The notes under the pieces were generated by a model that searched no databases, was not told the origin of the DNA, and was given only the letters and a program-made list of their open reading frames with translations. This document shows, one piece after another, positions 34,855 to 43,902 of a stretch of DNA of 64,000 nucleotides. The stretch is from CAVZBW01 sp963773635. Its GTDB lineage: Bacteria; Actinomycetota; Acidimicrobiia; Acidimicrobiales; RAAP-2. Made by a program: the position numbers and the translations under genes. The stretch covers positions 1,240,001 through 1,304,000 of the forward strand of contig CAVZBW010000005.1 of the NCBI GenBank assembly GCA_963773635.1, written 5' to 3'. Position 1 is the first letter of the stretch; each line of letters opens with the position of its first letter.

Positions 34855-35009
34855 CCGGTAATGCCGGATTCCACGGCGGGGCCGGCGGGATGTCCCTCAA
34901 TGCACCGGTGGTCGGGATGGCGACCGACCAGGCCACCGGCGGCTACTGGCTGGTCGGTTCGGACGGCGGTGTCTTCGCCTACGACGCGCCGTACCTCGGA
35001 TCTGACTAG
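34855..35009 (+). pseudogene. Fragment of a GYWLVGSDGG-repeat extracellular protein
   Basis: Reading GNAGFHGGAGGMSLNAPVVG then MATDQATGGYWLVGSDGGVF and AYDAPYLGSD, stop 35009. GYWLVxSDGGxFxF/Y preceded by LNAPVVGMA is one unit of the tandem repeats (about 40 residues each) found in large secreted actinobacterial proteins. Only one unit is present and no signal peptide, so this is a relic, beside dispersed element copy D. Confidence 0.7.
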
Positions 35010-35034
35010 AGCGGGCGCACCGCCCCCGCACCGC

Positions 35035-36634
35035 TCACTTGAGCTCGACCTCGTCCAGATCGGTCTCGCGCCAGTGATCGAACACCTCGTCGGGAAGGCG
35101 CAGCGAGTGGGTGGGATCGAGGGCACCGACAAACGACCGGTCGTGGCTGACGACGACGATCGTCCCCGGCCAACGACTCAGCATGGCCCCGACCGCCTCG
35201 ATCGAGCCCTGGTCCAGGTTGTTGGTGGGCTCGTCGAGGATCAGCAGGTTCGATTGGCCGGCGGCCAGCATGGCCAGCCCGAGCTTGGCCCGTTCGCCAC
35301 CCGACAGGCTCTTGGGCATCTGGTGGGCCGCCTCACCTTTGAGCCCGAACGACCCCAACAGCGCCCGCCGCTCCGTCTCGGTCGTCAGGATGTCGGCGTT
35401 GATGTTGTCCAGCACCGATCGTCCGAGGTGGACCTGTTCGTGCTCTTGCGCGAAATATCCGACCGTCGTGTTCGCTCCGAGCGAGAAGCCACCCGACGTC
35501 GGCTCCTGCTCTCCGGCCAGGCACCGAAGGAGGCTTGACTTCCCCGCCCCGTTGCGCCCGACCACGACCAGCCGGTCGCCGCGGCCCAGATGGAACGACA
35601 CCCGCTTGAGGGCGACCACCCGCCCGTAGGTCACGCCCAGATCGCTGACCTGGAGCGGCACGTCGGCCGAGCGCCGAGGCGTCGGGAGGCGGAAGGTGGC
35701 TTTCTTGTGGCGGGCCCTGACCTCCGTCTTGGAGCCCTCGAGCCGCTCCACCCGTTTGTCGATCGACTTGGCGATCCGGGCCCGACGGTTGGTGCTGCCG
35801 CGCATGGAGTCAGCCAGCGTCGAGAGCCGCTTGATCTCGCGCTGCTCGAGGCCCGACGCCTTCTCCCGCTGGAGCTGGTCGGCCTCGACCTGCACCAGGT
35901 AACTCGAGTACGTCCCCTTGAACTCGTGGAGGAGGCCACCGTCCAGGTGAAGGACCTTGTCGATCGAGTGATCGAGGAGCTTGAGGTCGTGCGACACGAC
36001 CAGGATAGAACCGGCGAAACGCTCCAACTCACCCATCAACCACACCTTGGCCGAACGATCGAGGTGATTGGTCGGCTCGTCCAGGATCATGATGTCAGGG
36101 GCCTGGAAGAGCACCCGGATGAGGTCCACCCGTCGACGCTGGCCGCCGCTCAACGTCTGGATGTCCTCCAGCAGCACCTCTTGGGGTAGGCCGAGCCCGT
36201 CGGCCAATCGGGCCATCACCAACTCGGCCTCGTACCCGCCGTTCTCCCGGAACTGCTCCTCGAGATCGGAGAACAGCTCGATGTTCTCAGGCAATCGGGT
36301 CCTTGGCCATCTGGGTGCGCGCTTTGCTCAGGGCGTCGTCGAGCACGTCCAGACCGCGTGCCGACAGCACGTGGGAGTACCCGCTCGGGTCGAGCCCCAG
36401 GCCTTGGGGGACCGGCACCTGTGGCAGGTACCCGAAGGAGCCGGTGACCCGGACGTTGCCGGTGTGCCGGACCGTCGGACCGGGGTCATCTACGACCACC
36501 GAGATGAAGGTGGACTTACCGGTACCGTTCCGGCCCACAAGTCCCACCTTCTCCCCGGCCCCGACCACGAAGGCGGCGTCGCGCAAGAGCGCCCGATTGC
36601 CGATCTCGACGGTGAGGGACGAGCCCACGATCAT
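35035..36634 (-). CDS. ABC-F family ATPase (one frame change at about 36290)
   Basis: Corrected length about 533 residues, start ATG 36634 after GGAG. NBD1 has Walker A GLVGRNGTGKST and, after the shift, signature TLSGGQRRRVDLIRVL and Walker B IMILDEPTNHLD. The linker is charged. NBD2 has VVVGRNGAGKSS, SLSGGERAKLGLAMLA and LLILDEPTNNLD. Two NBDs and no membrane part define ABC-F proteins, which act on the ribosome (translation factors or antibiotic protection). The frame break falls between MAKDP and PENIELFSDLEEQ, where one base is missing. Whether it is real or an error is undecided; motifs on both sides are intact. Confidence 0.82.
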
Positions 36635-36954
36635 CGTCACACTCCATCTGTTGTCGTCGGGCTCTTGGTACCTCGCGGTTTGGTCCGACCAGAGTGCCAG
36701 GAAGCGCCCCACCATCGCGAGCAGGACCGTGGTGGAACTCCAGGGATATTACTCAAGCCACCCCAACGCTCGTCTCCTGGCTGGCCGATCGGCTCGACGC
36801 CCGGACCGCCCGCCATGTACACGATGGGGTCGGGGGCGCCGTGACTGGGGCCCACCGGGATGATGGCCACCGGCCGCAAGGATCGTGCGGCCGCTCGACC
36901 TGGCGCGGTTCCCGGACCAGGAGCTGTGGAGGCGCCGACACCGGAGGTAGACAC

Positions 36955-36982
36955 TTGATGATGGTGCCCGGCTTCGTATACT
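36955..36982 (+). promoter_or_regulatory. Promoter of the ArsR operon, leaderless
   Basis: TTGATG at 36955-36960, 16-base spacer, TATACT at 36977-36982. Seven to eight bases further is the ATG at 36990, so the mRNA would start on the start codon. TCAAG-N6-CTTGA (36982-36997) straddles that start, and ACTTGA/TCAAGT flank the promoter, plausible ArsR sites. Confidence 0.6.
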
Positions 36983-36989
36983 CAAGTAA

Positions 36990-37334
36990 ATGCTTGACAA
37001 AACGACGGACCTGGATCGCACGTTCCAGGCGCTGGCCGAGAAGACCAGGCGCGGCATGGTGGAACGACTCACGCTGGGACCCGCCTCGGTCAGCGAACTG
37101 GCAGAGCCCCTGGCGATGTCCCTTGCCGCGGTAGTCCAACACGTCCAGGTCCTCGAGGCGTGCGGGGTTGTGAAGACCGAGAAGGTCGGGAGAACACGCA
37201 TGTGTCGGATCGAACCCGCCGGCATAACCGCCGCCGAACAGTGGATCACTGATCGGCGCCGGGGCTGGGAAGCCCGCCTGGACCACTTGGGTGACCTCCT
37301 GCATGACGTAGCTACTACCGAGGAGGAGCCATGA
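36990..37334 (+). CDS. ArsR family winged-helix regulator
   Basis: 114 residues. HTH: RTFQALAEKTRRGMVERLTL then GPASVSELAEPLAMSLAAVVQHVQVLEACGVV and the wing VKTEKVGRTRMCRIEP. There are no metal-binding Cys pairs near the HTH (CGVV has a single Cys), so it is not the metal-sensing ELCVCDL type. This subgroup usually stands next to an SRPBCC protein, as here: the stop overlaps the next start by four bases. Likely controls its own leaderless operon. Confidence 0.88.
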   Translation: MLDKTTDLDRTFQALAEKTRRGMVERLTLGPASVSELAEPLAMSLAAVVQHVQVLEACGVVKTEKVGRTRMCRIEPAGITAAEQWITDRRRGWEARLDHLGDLLHDVATTEEEP

Positions 37335-37798
37335 GTCTGTCCACCGTCGCCCATGAGACGTTCGTCATTGAGCGGATCTACGACGTTCCGGTGGCGCAGA
37401 CTTTCCGGGCATGGGCCGATCCCCTGCTCAAGGCCCGTTGGTTTGCCGGCTCGGCCGAAGCCCTGGGAGCCGGCTACGAACTCGACTTCCGGGTCGGGGG
37501 CCGTGAAGTCAATCGCGGCGGACCTCCGGGCGGGCCCGTCTACACGTACCAGTCGGAGTTCCGAGACATCATCCCCGAGCAGCGGATCGTCTACACGTAC
37601 GAAATGCATGCCGACGAGTCCCGAATCTCGGTGTCCGTCGCCACGGTCCTGTTCAGCGGCCACGATGCAACGTCGCAGCTGGTCCTCACGGAACAGGGGG
37701 TGTTCCTCGATGGCAGCGACACAGTGGCTCAGCGGGAGGAGGGAACCCGTTCCCTCCTGGACTCGCTTGCAGCCAGCCTGAAGAGTGGCGGATCGTGA
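37331..37798 (+). CDS. SRPBCC (AHSA1-type) protein
   Basis: 155 residues, MSLSTVAHETFVIERIYDVP at the N-terminus and the AHSA1 core WADPLLKARWFAGS, YELDFRVGGREVNRGG, EFRDIIPEQRIVYTYEM and GTRSLLDSLAASL. The fold makes a deep pocket for a small hydrophobic ligand. ArsR plus SRPBCC pairs are very common in actinobacteria, with ligand unknown. Overlaps ArsR by ATGA and precedes the DHFR-like gene by 41 bp, so one operon. Confidence 0.87.
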   Translation: MSLSTVAHETFVIERIYDVPVAQTFRAWADPLLKARWFAGSAEALGAGYELDFRVGGREVNRGGPPGGPVYTYQSEFRDIIPEQRIVYTYEMHADESRISVSVATVLFSGHDATSQLVLTEQGVFLDGSDTVAQREEGTRSLLDSLAASLKSGGS

Positions 37799-37839
37799 GG
37801 AAGACCCTGCTGTATCAGCACATTGTAAGGAGTCCTTAA

Positions 37840-38484
37840 ATGCCACTCGTTCGTGTTCACAACTTTGCAGTTTCGTTCGACGGCTTCAGCACCGGTGAGG
37901 GACAATCCTTGGAACAGCCATTCGGACATGCCGGAAGCCGGCTCCTCGACCGGTTCATGGACACCCGCACGTTCCACCAGATGCACGGCGAACCGGGCGG
38001 AAGCGCCGGCGCCGACGAGGCCTTCGCCAGCAACTGGGGAACAGGCATCGGTGCCGAGATTATGGGCCGCAACAAGTTTGGACCCCAGCGCGGCCCGTGG
38101 GCCGATGAGGATTGGAAAGGCTGGTGGGGTGACGATCCCGTCTTTCACACACCGGTATTCGTGCTGACACATCATCCGAGGCCGACTATCCAAATGAAGG
38201 GCGGTACGACATTCCATTTCATCGATGCCTCCCCCGCCGAAGCGCTGAGGATCGCCGAGGAAGCTGCCGGTGACCTCGACGTGCGCATCGGCGGAGGACC
38301 TTCCACGGTCCGTCAGTTCCTCGCCGCAGACCTGATCGATCACATGCACATTGTGATCGCTCCCATAGTCCTGGGGCGCGGAGAACGACTCTGGGACGGA
38401 CTCGAGGGACTCGAAGAGCGCTTTCACGTTGAAGCGGTCAGCACCCCGAGCGGCGTCATACACGTCACGTTCACCAGGCGATAG
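37840..38484 (+). CDS. Dihydrofolate reductase/RibD C-terminal-like protein
   Basis: 214 residues, ATG 37840 after AAGGAG. Domain motifs: PLVRVHNFAVSFDGFSTGEG (substrate side), VFVLTHHPRPTIQMKGGTTF, VRIGGGPSTVRQFLAADLID (NADPH phosphate loop GGxxxxxxxL) and HIVIAPIVLGRGERLWDGL. This is the RibD_C family (PF01872), reductases of unknown substrate in non-riboflavin contexts. Third gene of the ArsR operon. Confidence 0.87.
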   Translation: MPLVRVHNFAVSFDGFSTGEGQSLEQPFGHAGSRLLDRFMDTRTFHQMHGEPGGSAGADEAFASNWGTGIGAEIMGRNKFGPQRGPWADEDWKGWWGDDPVFHTPVFVLTHHPRPTIQMKGGTTFHFIDASPAEALRIAEEAAGDLDVRIGGGPSTVRQFLAADLIDHMHIVIAPIVLGRGERLWDGLEGLEERFHVEAVSTPSGVIHVTFTRR

Positions 38485-38543
38485 ATCGAGCCCATGCCCT
38501 GCTCGGCAGGAGCGAACCGGCAAGGTTCGCACCCTGGGAGGTT

Positions 38544-38619
38544 TGGTGGGCGCTGCCGGACTCGAACCGACGGCCTGCTGGTTGTAAGCCAGCTGCTCTT
38601 CCAGCTGAGCTAAGCGCCC
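38544..38619 (-). tRNA. tRNA-Val (anticodon TAC)
   Basis: Minus strand: 5' GGGCGCT acceptor pairs with AGCGCCC, a D arm with TTAGCTCAGCTGGAAGAGC, an anticodon arm GCTGG-CTTACAA-CCAGC giving anticodon TAC, a T arm containing GGTTCGAGTCC, and an encoded CCA. That is 76 nt with CCA. The anticodon reads GTA/GTG valine codons. It lies alone 60 bp past the DHFR-like gene, on the other strand. Confidence 0.95.
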
Positions 38620-38748
38620 CTGTCGTCCCGACCCAGCTCGCATCCCTACAAGGTTCGCCGCCGAATCGACCTACCCGCTCCGAGGCTGGACACTCCTCCG
38701 ATCGGGCACGAGCGATTCTACGAGCAAACGGGGCTTCGGCGAGACACA

Positions 38749-38781
38749 AAGCGGCCCCCCGTTCGAGACAGAGGGCCGCTT
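38749..38781 (-). terminator. Hairpin terminator of the 785-residue repeat protein gene
   Basis: AAGCGGCCC and GGGCCGCTT, perfect 9-bp arms around a 15-base loop. It lies 37 bp past the stop at 38818 on the minus strand, between that gene and tRNA-Val. Confidence 0.72.
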
Positions 38782-38817
38782 CGGGGTCGTTGCTCCCCGC
38801 TGCCGGGGAGGGGGTGA

Positions 38818-41175
38818 TCAGCTGTTGACCGTGGTGCCCCCGGCGCTGGCGGACCAGTCGCCGCTGCTGTTTCCGGCGTACGCCGCCGAGCCGGGCGTGG
38901 AGCTGGTGTTGGCCGAGCTCGAGCCGGTCTGGTCGGTCGCTGTCGCGTTGCTGCCGGTCCCGACCGCTATGCCCGCCGCGGTGTTGCCGCTGCCGGTGGC
39001 CCCGGTCTCCGCAGTGCCGCCGGACACCGCTGCCGAAACCGCTGTGCCGCCACTGATGCCTTCGGCAAAAGAGGTGGTTGGTGGATCGGCAGGTGTGACC
39101 GGCGTGAGCGGAACGGTATTCGTGTTGTAGGAGGCAGCCACACCGGTACCGCCGCCCGCCTCGCCGAACGCCAGCGCGTTGGTCCCGACCCCGTTGCTGG
39201 TCGCCAGGGCGTAGTTGTTGCTACCGCCGGCCGCGCTGGTCCCCGCGTATGCGTTGGACGTCCCACCGTTGTCGGCGGTGGCAATCCCAACGTTGTTGTT
39301 GTTGCCCAGCTGCTTCAACGCAGGAGTGGTGGCTTCCGGGAGCACCGACGGACCGTCCGCCACGCCCGCCTCGGCATTGGCGCTGCTGCCGTTGTTAGCG
39401 ACGGCGAGTGCCGAGTTGCCGTTGTTGGACGTGTTGCTGCCGACACCAGAGATCGCGGAGGCGTCCGAGTTGCCGGTGGCGAGAGCCCCCGCAACGTTTC
39501 CATTGTTGGAGCTGTTGGCGCCATCACCGGCCACCGCAACCGAATGGCTGTCTCCGAAGGCGCCTGCCAGGGCCGTGTTGTCGGTGTTGGAGCTGTTGTC
39601 CCCGTTGCCCGCCGCAGCGGCGGCGCTGCCATCGACTGCGAGCGCGCCCGCAAGGTTGTCCGAGTTGGTGCTGTTGTCACCGTTGCCGGCTGCGGCATCG
39701 GCATGCCCGCGAATACCGGCAGCCAGAGCGACGTTGTCGGTGTTTCCGGGAGGTGCTCCACGCATCGCGTCGGAGGTCGCGGCCAAGGACACCCTGGTAT
39801 TGCTGCCGTTACCCGCCGTGGCTTCGGCGCTCCCCTCGTAGGCGAGCGCGCCCGCGATGTTGCCGGAGTTGCCGCTGTCGTTCCCCTCACCGGCCGCGGC
39901 CACGGCATGGCCCTTGATGCCTACTGCGATCGCGGTGTTGTCGGTGTTGGTGCTGTTATCACCGTTGCCGGCGGCCGCGGCGGCATCTCCCTTGTAGGCG
40001 AGAGCACCGGCCACGTTGCCCGAGTTGAAGCTGTTGTCGCCGTTACCGGCGGCGGCCGCAGCGTGACCCTTGATGCCGACGGCAAAAGCCACGTTGTCGT
40101 TGTTGCCGTCGGCTTGTCGGAGGGTGTCGCTGCCATTGCCGGCCAGCGCCTCGGCGCTGCCCTCGTAGGCCAGGGCACCGGCCACGTTGCCGTTGTTGGA
40201 TCCTCCGTCGCCCTCACCGGCCGCGGCCACCGCGTGGCCCTTGATGCCCACCGCGAATGCGGCGTTGTCGGTGTTGGTGCTGTTGTCGCCGTTGCCGGCC
40301 GCCGCGGCGGCGTCACCCTTGTAGGCCAGGGCGCCGGCGACGTTGCCCGAGTTGAAGCTGTTGTCGCCGTTACCGGCGGCGGCCGCAGCGTGACCCTTGA
40401 TGCCGACGGCCAAAGCCACGTTGTCGTTGTTGCCGTCGGCTCGCCGGAGGGTGTCGCTGCCGTTGCCGGCCGCGGCATCGGCGCTGCCCTCGTAGGCCAG
40501 GGCGCCGGCCACGTTGCCGTTGTTGGATCCCCCGTCGCCGTTGCCGGCCGCGGCGTGTGCCTGACCCTTGATGCCCACGGCGACGGCGAGGTTGTCGGAG
40601 TTGGCGCTGTCGACGCCGTTGCCGGCGGCCGCATCGCCGTGGCCCTTGATGCCGGCAGCCAGGGCGACGTTGTGGTCGTTGGAGCTCCCGCTTCCGTTAC
40701 CGGCCGCGGCGTGCGCATCGCCCTTGAAGGCGAGCGCACCCGCCAGGTTGCCGTCGTTGCTCGCGCCGTCTCCACCGTTGCCGGCGGCCGCGCTGGCGTG
40801 CCCAAACGCCGCAAAGGCATCGGCGGAGTTGTGCCCGCTCCCAAACGATCCGACCGCCGCGGTTGCCGTAGCGGAACCGGACAACGAGGCGGCACGGGCG
40901 TGGTTGGTCCCCGAGGTGTCGCTGTCATGATGGAAGCCGGGACCGCTCGTGTGCGCGTGTGCCCCGGTCGGCGCGATGAGGCCGAACGCCGGGGCGCTCG
41001 CCACACCCAAGAACCCGGCGACCCCGAGTGCTCCCGCACCCGCCAGGCCGGTCCTCAGCCCATACGAACGCTTGTCCGAGTCGACGCCGCTCGCCACGTG
41101 TGCCCCACGCACCCTCCGCGGAGGGGTGTACCGACCGAACCCTGCTTTCGCGTGTGCGCCGCGATATTTCGCCAT
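38818..41175 (-). CDS. Large secreted repeat protein with 26-residue Ala/Gly/Asn units
   Basis: 785 residues. A basic N-terminus (to about 45) precedes a hydrophobic export segment (GLAGAGALGVAGFLGVASAP). From about 120 to 610 the protein is built of 26-residue units such as NVALAVGIKGHAAAAAGNGD then NSFNSG, alternating with NVAGALAYKGDAAAAAGNGD. Regular Asn, Ala and Gly positions suggest a beta-solenoid. A less regular Thr/Ser tail ends the protein, with no LPxTG. Strong repetition at DNA level implies recent duplication. No family recognised; a surface or matrix structure is the likeliest role. Confidence 0.75.
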   Translation of the reverse strand: MAKYRGAHAKAGFGRYTPPRRVRGAHVASGVDSDKRSYGLRTGLAGAGALGVAGFLGVASAPAFGLIAPTGAHAHTSGPGFHHDSDTSGTNHARAASLSGSATATAAVGSFGSGHNSADAFAAFGHASAAAGNGGDGASNDGNLAGALAFKGDAHAAAGNGSGSSNDHNVALAAGIKGHGDAAAGNGVDSANSDNLAVAVGIKGQAHAAAGNGDGGSNNGNVAGALAYEGSADAAAGNGSDTLRRADGNNDNVALAVGIKGHAAAAAGNGDNSFNSGNVAGALAYKGDAAAAAGNGDNSTNTDNAAFAVGIKGHAVAAAGEGDGGSNNGNVAGALAYEGSAEALAGNGSDTLRQADGNNDNVAFAVGIKGHAAAAAGNGDNSFNSGNVAGALAYKGDAAAAAGNGDNSTNTDNTAIAVGIKGHAVAAAGEGNDSGNSGNIAGALAYEGSAEATAGNGSNTRVSLAATSDAMRGAPPGNTDNVALAAGIRGHADAAAGNGDNSTNSDNLAGALAVDGSAAAAAGNGDNSSNTDNTALAGAFGDSHSVAVAGDGANSSNNGNVAGALATGNSDASAISGVGSNTSNNGNSALAVANNGSSANAEAGVADGPSVLPEATTPALKQLGNNNNVGIATADNGGTSNAYAGTSAAGGSNNYALATSNGVGTNALAFGEAGGGTGVAASYNTNTVPLTPVTPADPPTTSFAEGISGGTAVSAAVSGGTAETGATGSGNTAAGIAVGTGSNATATDQTGSSSANTSSTPGSAAYAGNSSGDWSASAGGTTVNS

Positions 41176-41335
41176 TGATCTGCCCTCTCTTCAGACTCCG
41201 AGCCCAACACTCGCGTCCCTCCCCAAAGCCCCTCTGAGAACGCGTACACAAGGTACGTCCGGCGAGCCACACGGTGGGTGATCCTTTGGTGAAATCTTGG
41301 TGAGCGGCTCCAGCGATTGGCCGCTCCCCACGAGG

Positions 41336-42094
41336 TCAAGAAGTGGGGCGATGCGCCGAGGGCCCGAGCACTCCGCACAACTCATGCAATAATGCTGGCG
41401 TCGACGCCGCCAGCGGTTGGCGTGGCGCGCCGTCGCGGGTCACGAGCTCCGCACCGGCCAGCTCCTCGACGACGGCTCCCGCTTCCTGACATACGAGCAT
41501 GCCGCCCATGTAATCCCACCCGAAAATCCGTCCCGGCGGGGGTACACAAAACGCGTCCAGCTGGCCGTCGGCCACCGCGCAGAACTCGAGCGCCGAGGCT
41601 CCGAGGGCGCGGAACTGTGCCCAGCCGAGATGGCGCCCCGGAAACCCGCCGATGGCGACGACCGCCGAGGACACCCGGTCACAGGAGGTCGGTTTGATGG
41701 GCTTGCCATCGCGCCGAGCCCCCTGGCCCCGAACGGCCGTGTACCGCGTACCCGTGGCCAAGTTGACCACCAACGCGACCCGGGGTCCGTCCGCGTCCAA
41801 CGCGCAGAGGCTCGTGGCGTACCAGGGGATGCCCCGTGAGGCGTTGGTCGACCCGTCGAGGGGGTCGAGGACGACCAGGATCGGGGCGTCGCCTCCGGAC
41901 CGGCCGGACTCCTCCGACATGACCGCGAGCCCAGCGCCATGGAGGACACCGAGAGCCGCCTCGTCGGCGACAAGGTCGCTTCGATACTGGCCCGGGCGGG
42001 TGTGCGCGAGGCCCCAGTCGTCGAGCCCTCCAAGCGCCGAGGCGACCGCGTCCGAGGCCTCCCCCAGGATGTCCAGCAGGGTGCTGTCCTCCAT
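41336..42094 (-). CDS. Inositol monophosphatase family phosphatase
   Basis: 252 residues from ATG 42094; the frame opens further up at a TTG inside the neighbour, less likely. Metal site: SEESG, then ILVVLDPLDGSTNASRGIPW (DPxDGT/ST), and near the end GRIFGWDYMGGMLVCQEAG (WDxxGG). These three fit the Mg-dependent IMPase/FBPase/CysQ group. Dephosphorylates inositol phosphate, fructose bisphosphate or PAP; which one is not decidable. Co-directional with and 19 bp after the LOG gene. Confidence 0.87.
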   Translation of the reverse strand: MEDSTLLDILGEASDAVASALGGLDDWGLAHTRPGQYRSDLVADEAALGVLHGAGLAVMSEESGRSGGDAPILVVLDPLDGSTNASRGIPWYATSLCALDADGPRVALVVNLATGTRYTAVRGQGARRDGKPIKPTSCDRVSSAVVAIGGFPGRHLGWAQFRALGASALEFCAVADGQLDAFCVPPPGRIFGWDYMGGMLVCQEAGAVVEELAGAELVTRDGAPRQPLAASTPALLHELCGVLGPSAHRPTS

Positions 42095-42113
42095 AGGGTC
42101 GCCCGCCACCGCG

Positions 42114-42716
42114 TCAGGTCTCGGCAAGATCTATCCACCGGTCGGACGGTTGCCCGGGTCCGGAGCGGAGGGCCGGCATGAGCTCGTCCACCCGCTCGAG
42201 CTCCTTGACCAGCTTGGCGTAGCGCTCCTGGACGAATCCGCTCGCCACCAGGTGATCGAGCAACCCATGCCAGGGGCGCCAAAACCCCGTCGATCCAAGG
42301 GTGACGATGGGCTTGCCGTGGAGGCCCAGCTGGGCCCACGTCAGGATCTCGGAGAGCTCCTCGAGCGTGCCGAGACCGCCCGGCAGCGCAACGAAGGCGT
42401 CCGAGAGCTCGAACATGAGCCGCTTGCGGTCGTGCATGGAATCGACCTCGAGGAGTTGGGTCAGGCCCCGATGTCCCACCTCGCGGCGGAAGAGACCCTT
42501 CGGGATCACCCCCACCACCTCTCCCCCGGACTCGAGCGCGGCATCCGCCACGCATCCCATCAGCCCCACGGCGCCGCCGCCGTAGACGAGCCGCACGCCG
42601 TGGTCGGCCAGGGTCCGCCCGACCGCCCGGGCCATCGTCGCGTGCGCCGGATCGAGGCCGGGCGACGACCCGCAAAAGACGCAGACGGCGTCCACGCCGG
42701 CGCCGTCTCGGTCCAT
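42114..42716 (-). CDS. LOG family protein (cytokinin riboside 5'-monophosphate phosphoribohydrolase-like)
   Basis: 200 residues: VCVFCGSSPGLDPAHATMAR, LVYGGGAVGLMGCVADAALE, then PGGLGTLEE with catalytic Arg and Glu as in the TIGR00730 family. The family cleaves cytokinin nucleotides or other 5'-monophosphate N-glycosides; in bacteria the physiological substrate is often unknown. Length and motifs normal. Upstream of the IMPase gene; divergent from the 42800 gene. Confidence 0.9.
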   Translation of the reverse strand: MDRDGAGVDAVCVFCGSSPGLDPAHATMARAVGRTLADHGVRLVYGGGAVGLMGCVADAALESGGEVVGVIPKGLFRREVGHRGLTQLLEVDSMHDRKRLMFELSDAFVALPGGLGTLEELSEILTWAQLGLHGKPIVTLGSTGFWRPWHGLLDHLVASGFVQERYAKLVKELERVDELMPALRSGPGQPSDRWIDLAET

Positions 42717-42799
42717 GGGCCCGACCCTACCCGGCCCCGGCGGGACGGCTGTGACCCGGGGGTCTGTCCCGAGAAGCGCCGCAGTAGGCTCGAAACACT

Positions 42800-43357
42800 G
42801 TGGCAGTCATCGACGTCGCCGGCTATGTGGCCGACCTGAAAGACCATTCGGTCGACCACGGATTCCACGTCCACGATGAGCGCCATTTCGTGGAGACGTA
42901 CTCGCTGCGCCAGGTGTGGGAGGTGGACCTGCATCCCGAGGAGGGCTGCGGCGGCCCGCTCGACCTCCACCTGGCCCTGGAGGTCGACCCCAGGGTCCTC
43001 CTGTCGTTCGAGGACGCCGTCGTCGACCTGCCCGAGGACGAGGAGCCGCCCGACGAGTTCCACTTCCCCCTGACCTTCACCTGGGGGCTGCCCCCGCTCC
43101 CCCACGGCCCGGACCTGCTCCGCCTGGCCATCGACCTGGCGGGCATCGGCGGCATCGACCTGCCCCTCGAGGTGTCGGCCATCGACTCGTTCGCCTCGGC
43201 CACCGACGGCTCCGAGCGCCGTCTCAACATCGTGGCCCGCTACCCGGTCTCCCTGGCCCGGGTCCTGGCGGGCGAGGAGCTGCTGTGCGAGGTGTTCGAC
43301 CGGTGCCTGGCCGTCAGCCGCTTCCTCCTCGAAGCGGCGGAGAGCTGGTTGTCCTGA
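42800..43357 (+). CDS. Conserved hypothetical protein
   Basis: 185 residues, GTG 42800. Acidic (many Asp, Glu), His-rich N-terminus (DHSVDHGFHVHDERHFVETY), then YSLRQVWEVDLHPEEGCGGP and LLCEVFDRCLAVSRFLLEAA. No signal peptide, no membrane segment. I do not recognise a family. Codon use is strongly biased to G/C ends, so it is surely translated. It is one base from the lipoprotein gene, suggesting an operon. Confidence 0.7.
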   Translation: MAVIDVAGYVADLKDHSVDHGFHVHDERHFVETYSLRQVWEVDLHPEEGCGGPLDLHLALEVDPRVLLSFEDAVVDLPEDEEPPDEFHFPLTFTWGLPPLPHGPDLLRLAIDLAGIGGIDLPLEVSAIDSFASATDGSERRLNIVARYPVSLARVLAGEELLCEVFDRCLAVSRFLLEAAESWLS

Positions 43358-43358
43358 G

Positions 43359-43869
43359 ATGTCGCTCCGGGTCGCCGCGATCCCGGTCGTGGCGGTGACG
43401 GCCGGGCTCGCGGTCATCCTCACGGGGTGCAGCCAGCAACAGGGCCGACCTGGCCCGTCAGGCCTGCGAGCACGTCAGCGATCCATCCAGCTGTTCCACG
43501 AGTCCCTGCAGGCAACGAACCCGCCACTGCGGCACGCCCAACGCCGAGGCCCAGGCCCAGCTGCGCGACGCCTTGCCCCTGGCCGCCGAGGCCAACTCCG
43601 ACGACGGGCAGTACAACGCCCTCATGGCCACCCTCTCCGAGAGCGCTCACGTCGACGAGTCCTTCCTGGTCCACGCGCTGCGGCACAGTGCCGGCTGGCC
43701 GACAGCAACGAGCCCTTTCGTCCGGCCGGCGGGGGCAACACTCCCCCGGGCAGCACCCTCCCCAACGGCGGTGCTCCCACCACCGTGCACGGCGCCGCGA
43801 GCCGTCGACGACGATCACGGTCGGGACCACTGGGGCCCCGGCGACGACGACCAGTCCCTGACGGGCTGA
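43359..43869 (+). CDS. Predicted lipoprotein, several frame changes
   Basis: Starts ATG 43359 with a signal ending in the lipobox ILTGC (residues about 20-24). Three frames then share one protein: ADLARQACEHVS, then RSIQLFHESLQATNP, then AEAQAQLRDALPLAAEANSD and YNALMATLSESAHVDESFLV, ending in a Pro/Gly/Thr-rich tail. Corrected length would be about 165 residues. No family recognised. The changes begin at about 43440 and continue into the neighbouring aldehyde dehydrogenase, which points to poor sequence in this stretch. Confidence 0.5.
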
Positions 43870-43902
43870 GGGCGGCAGGACCGGCCGCTCAGCTCTCGGG
43901 AC

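Noticed and set aside
36287..36294. Programmed frameshift within the ABC-F gene
   Set aside because: No slippery heptamer or downstream structure is seen, and similar single-base breaks are widespread in this window.
39544..41178. Plus-strand frame of 544 residues opposite the 785-residue repeat protein
   Set aside because: Its repeats mirror those of the minus-strand gene, which has the export signal, unit periodicity and terminator.
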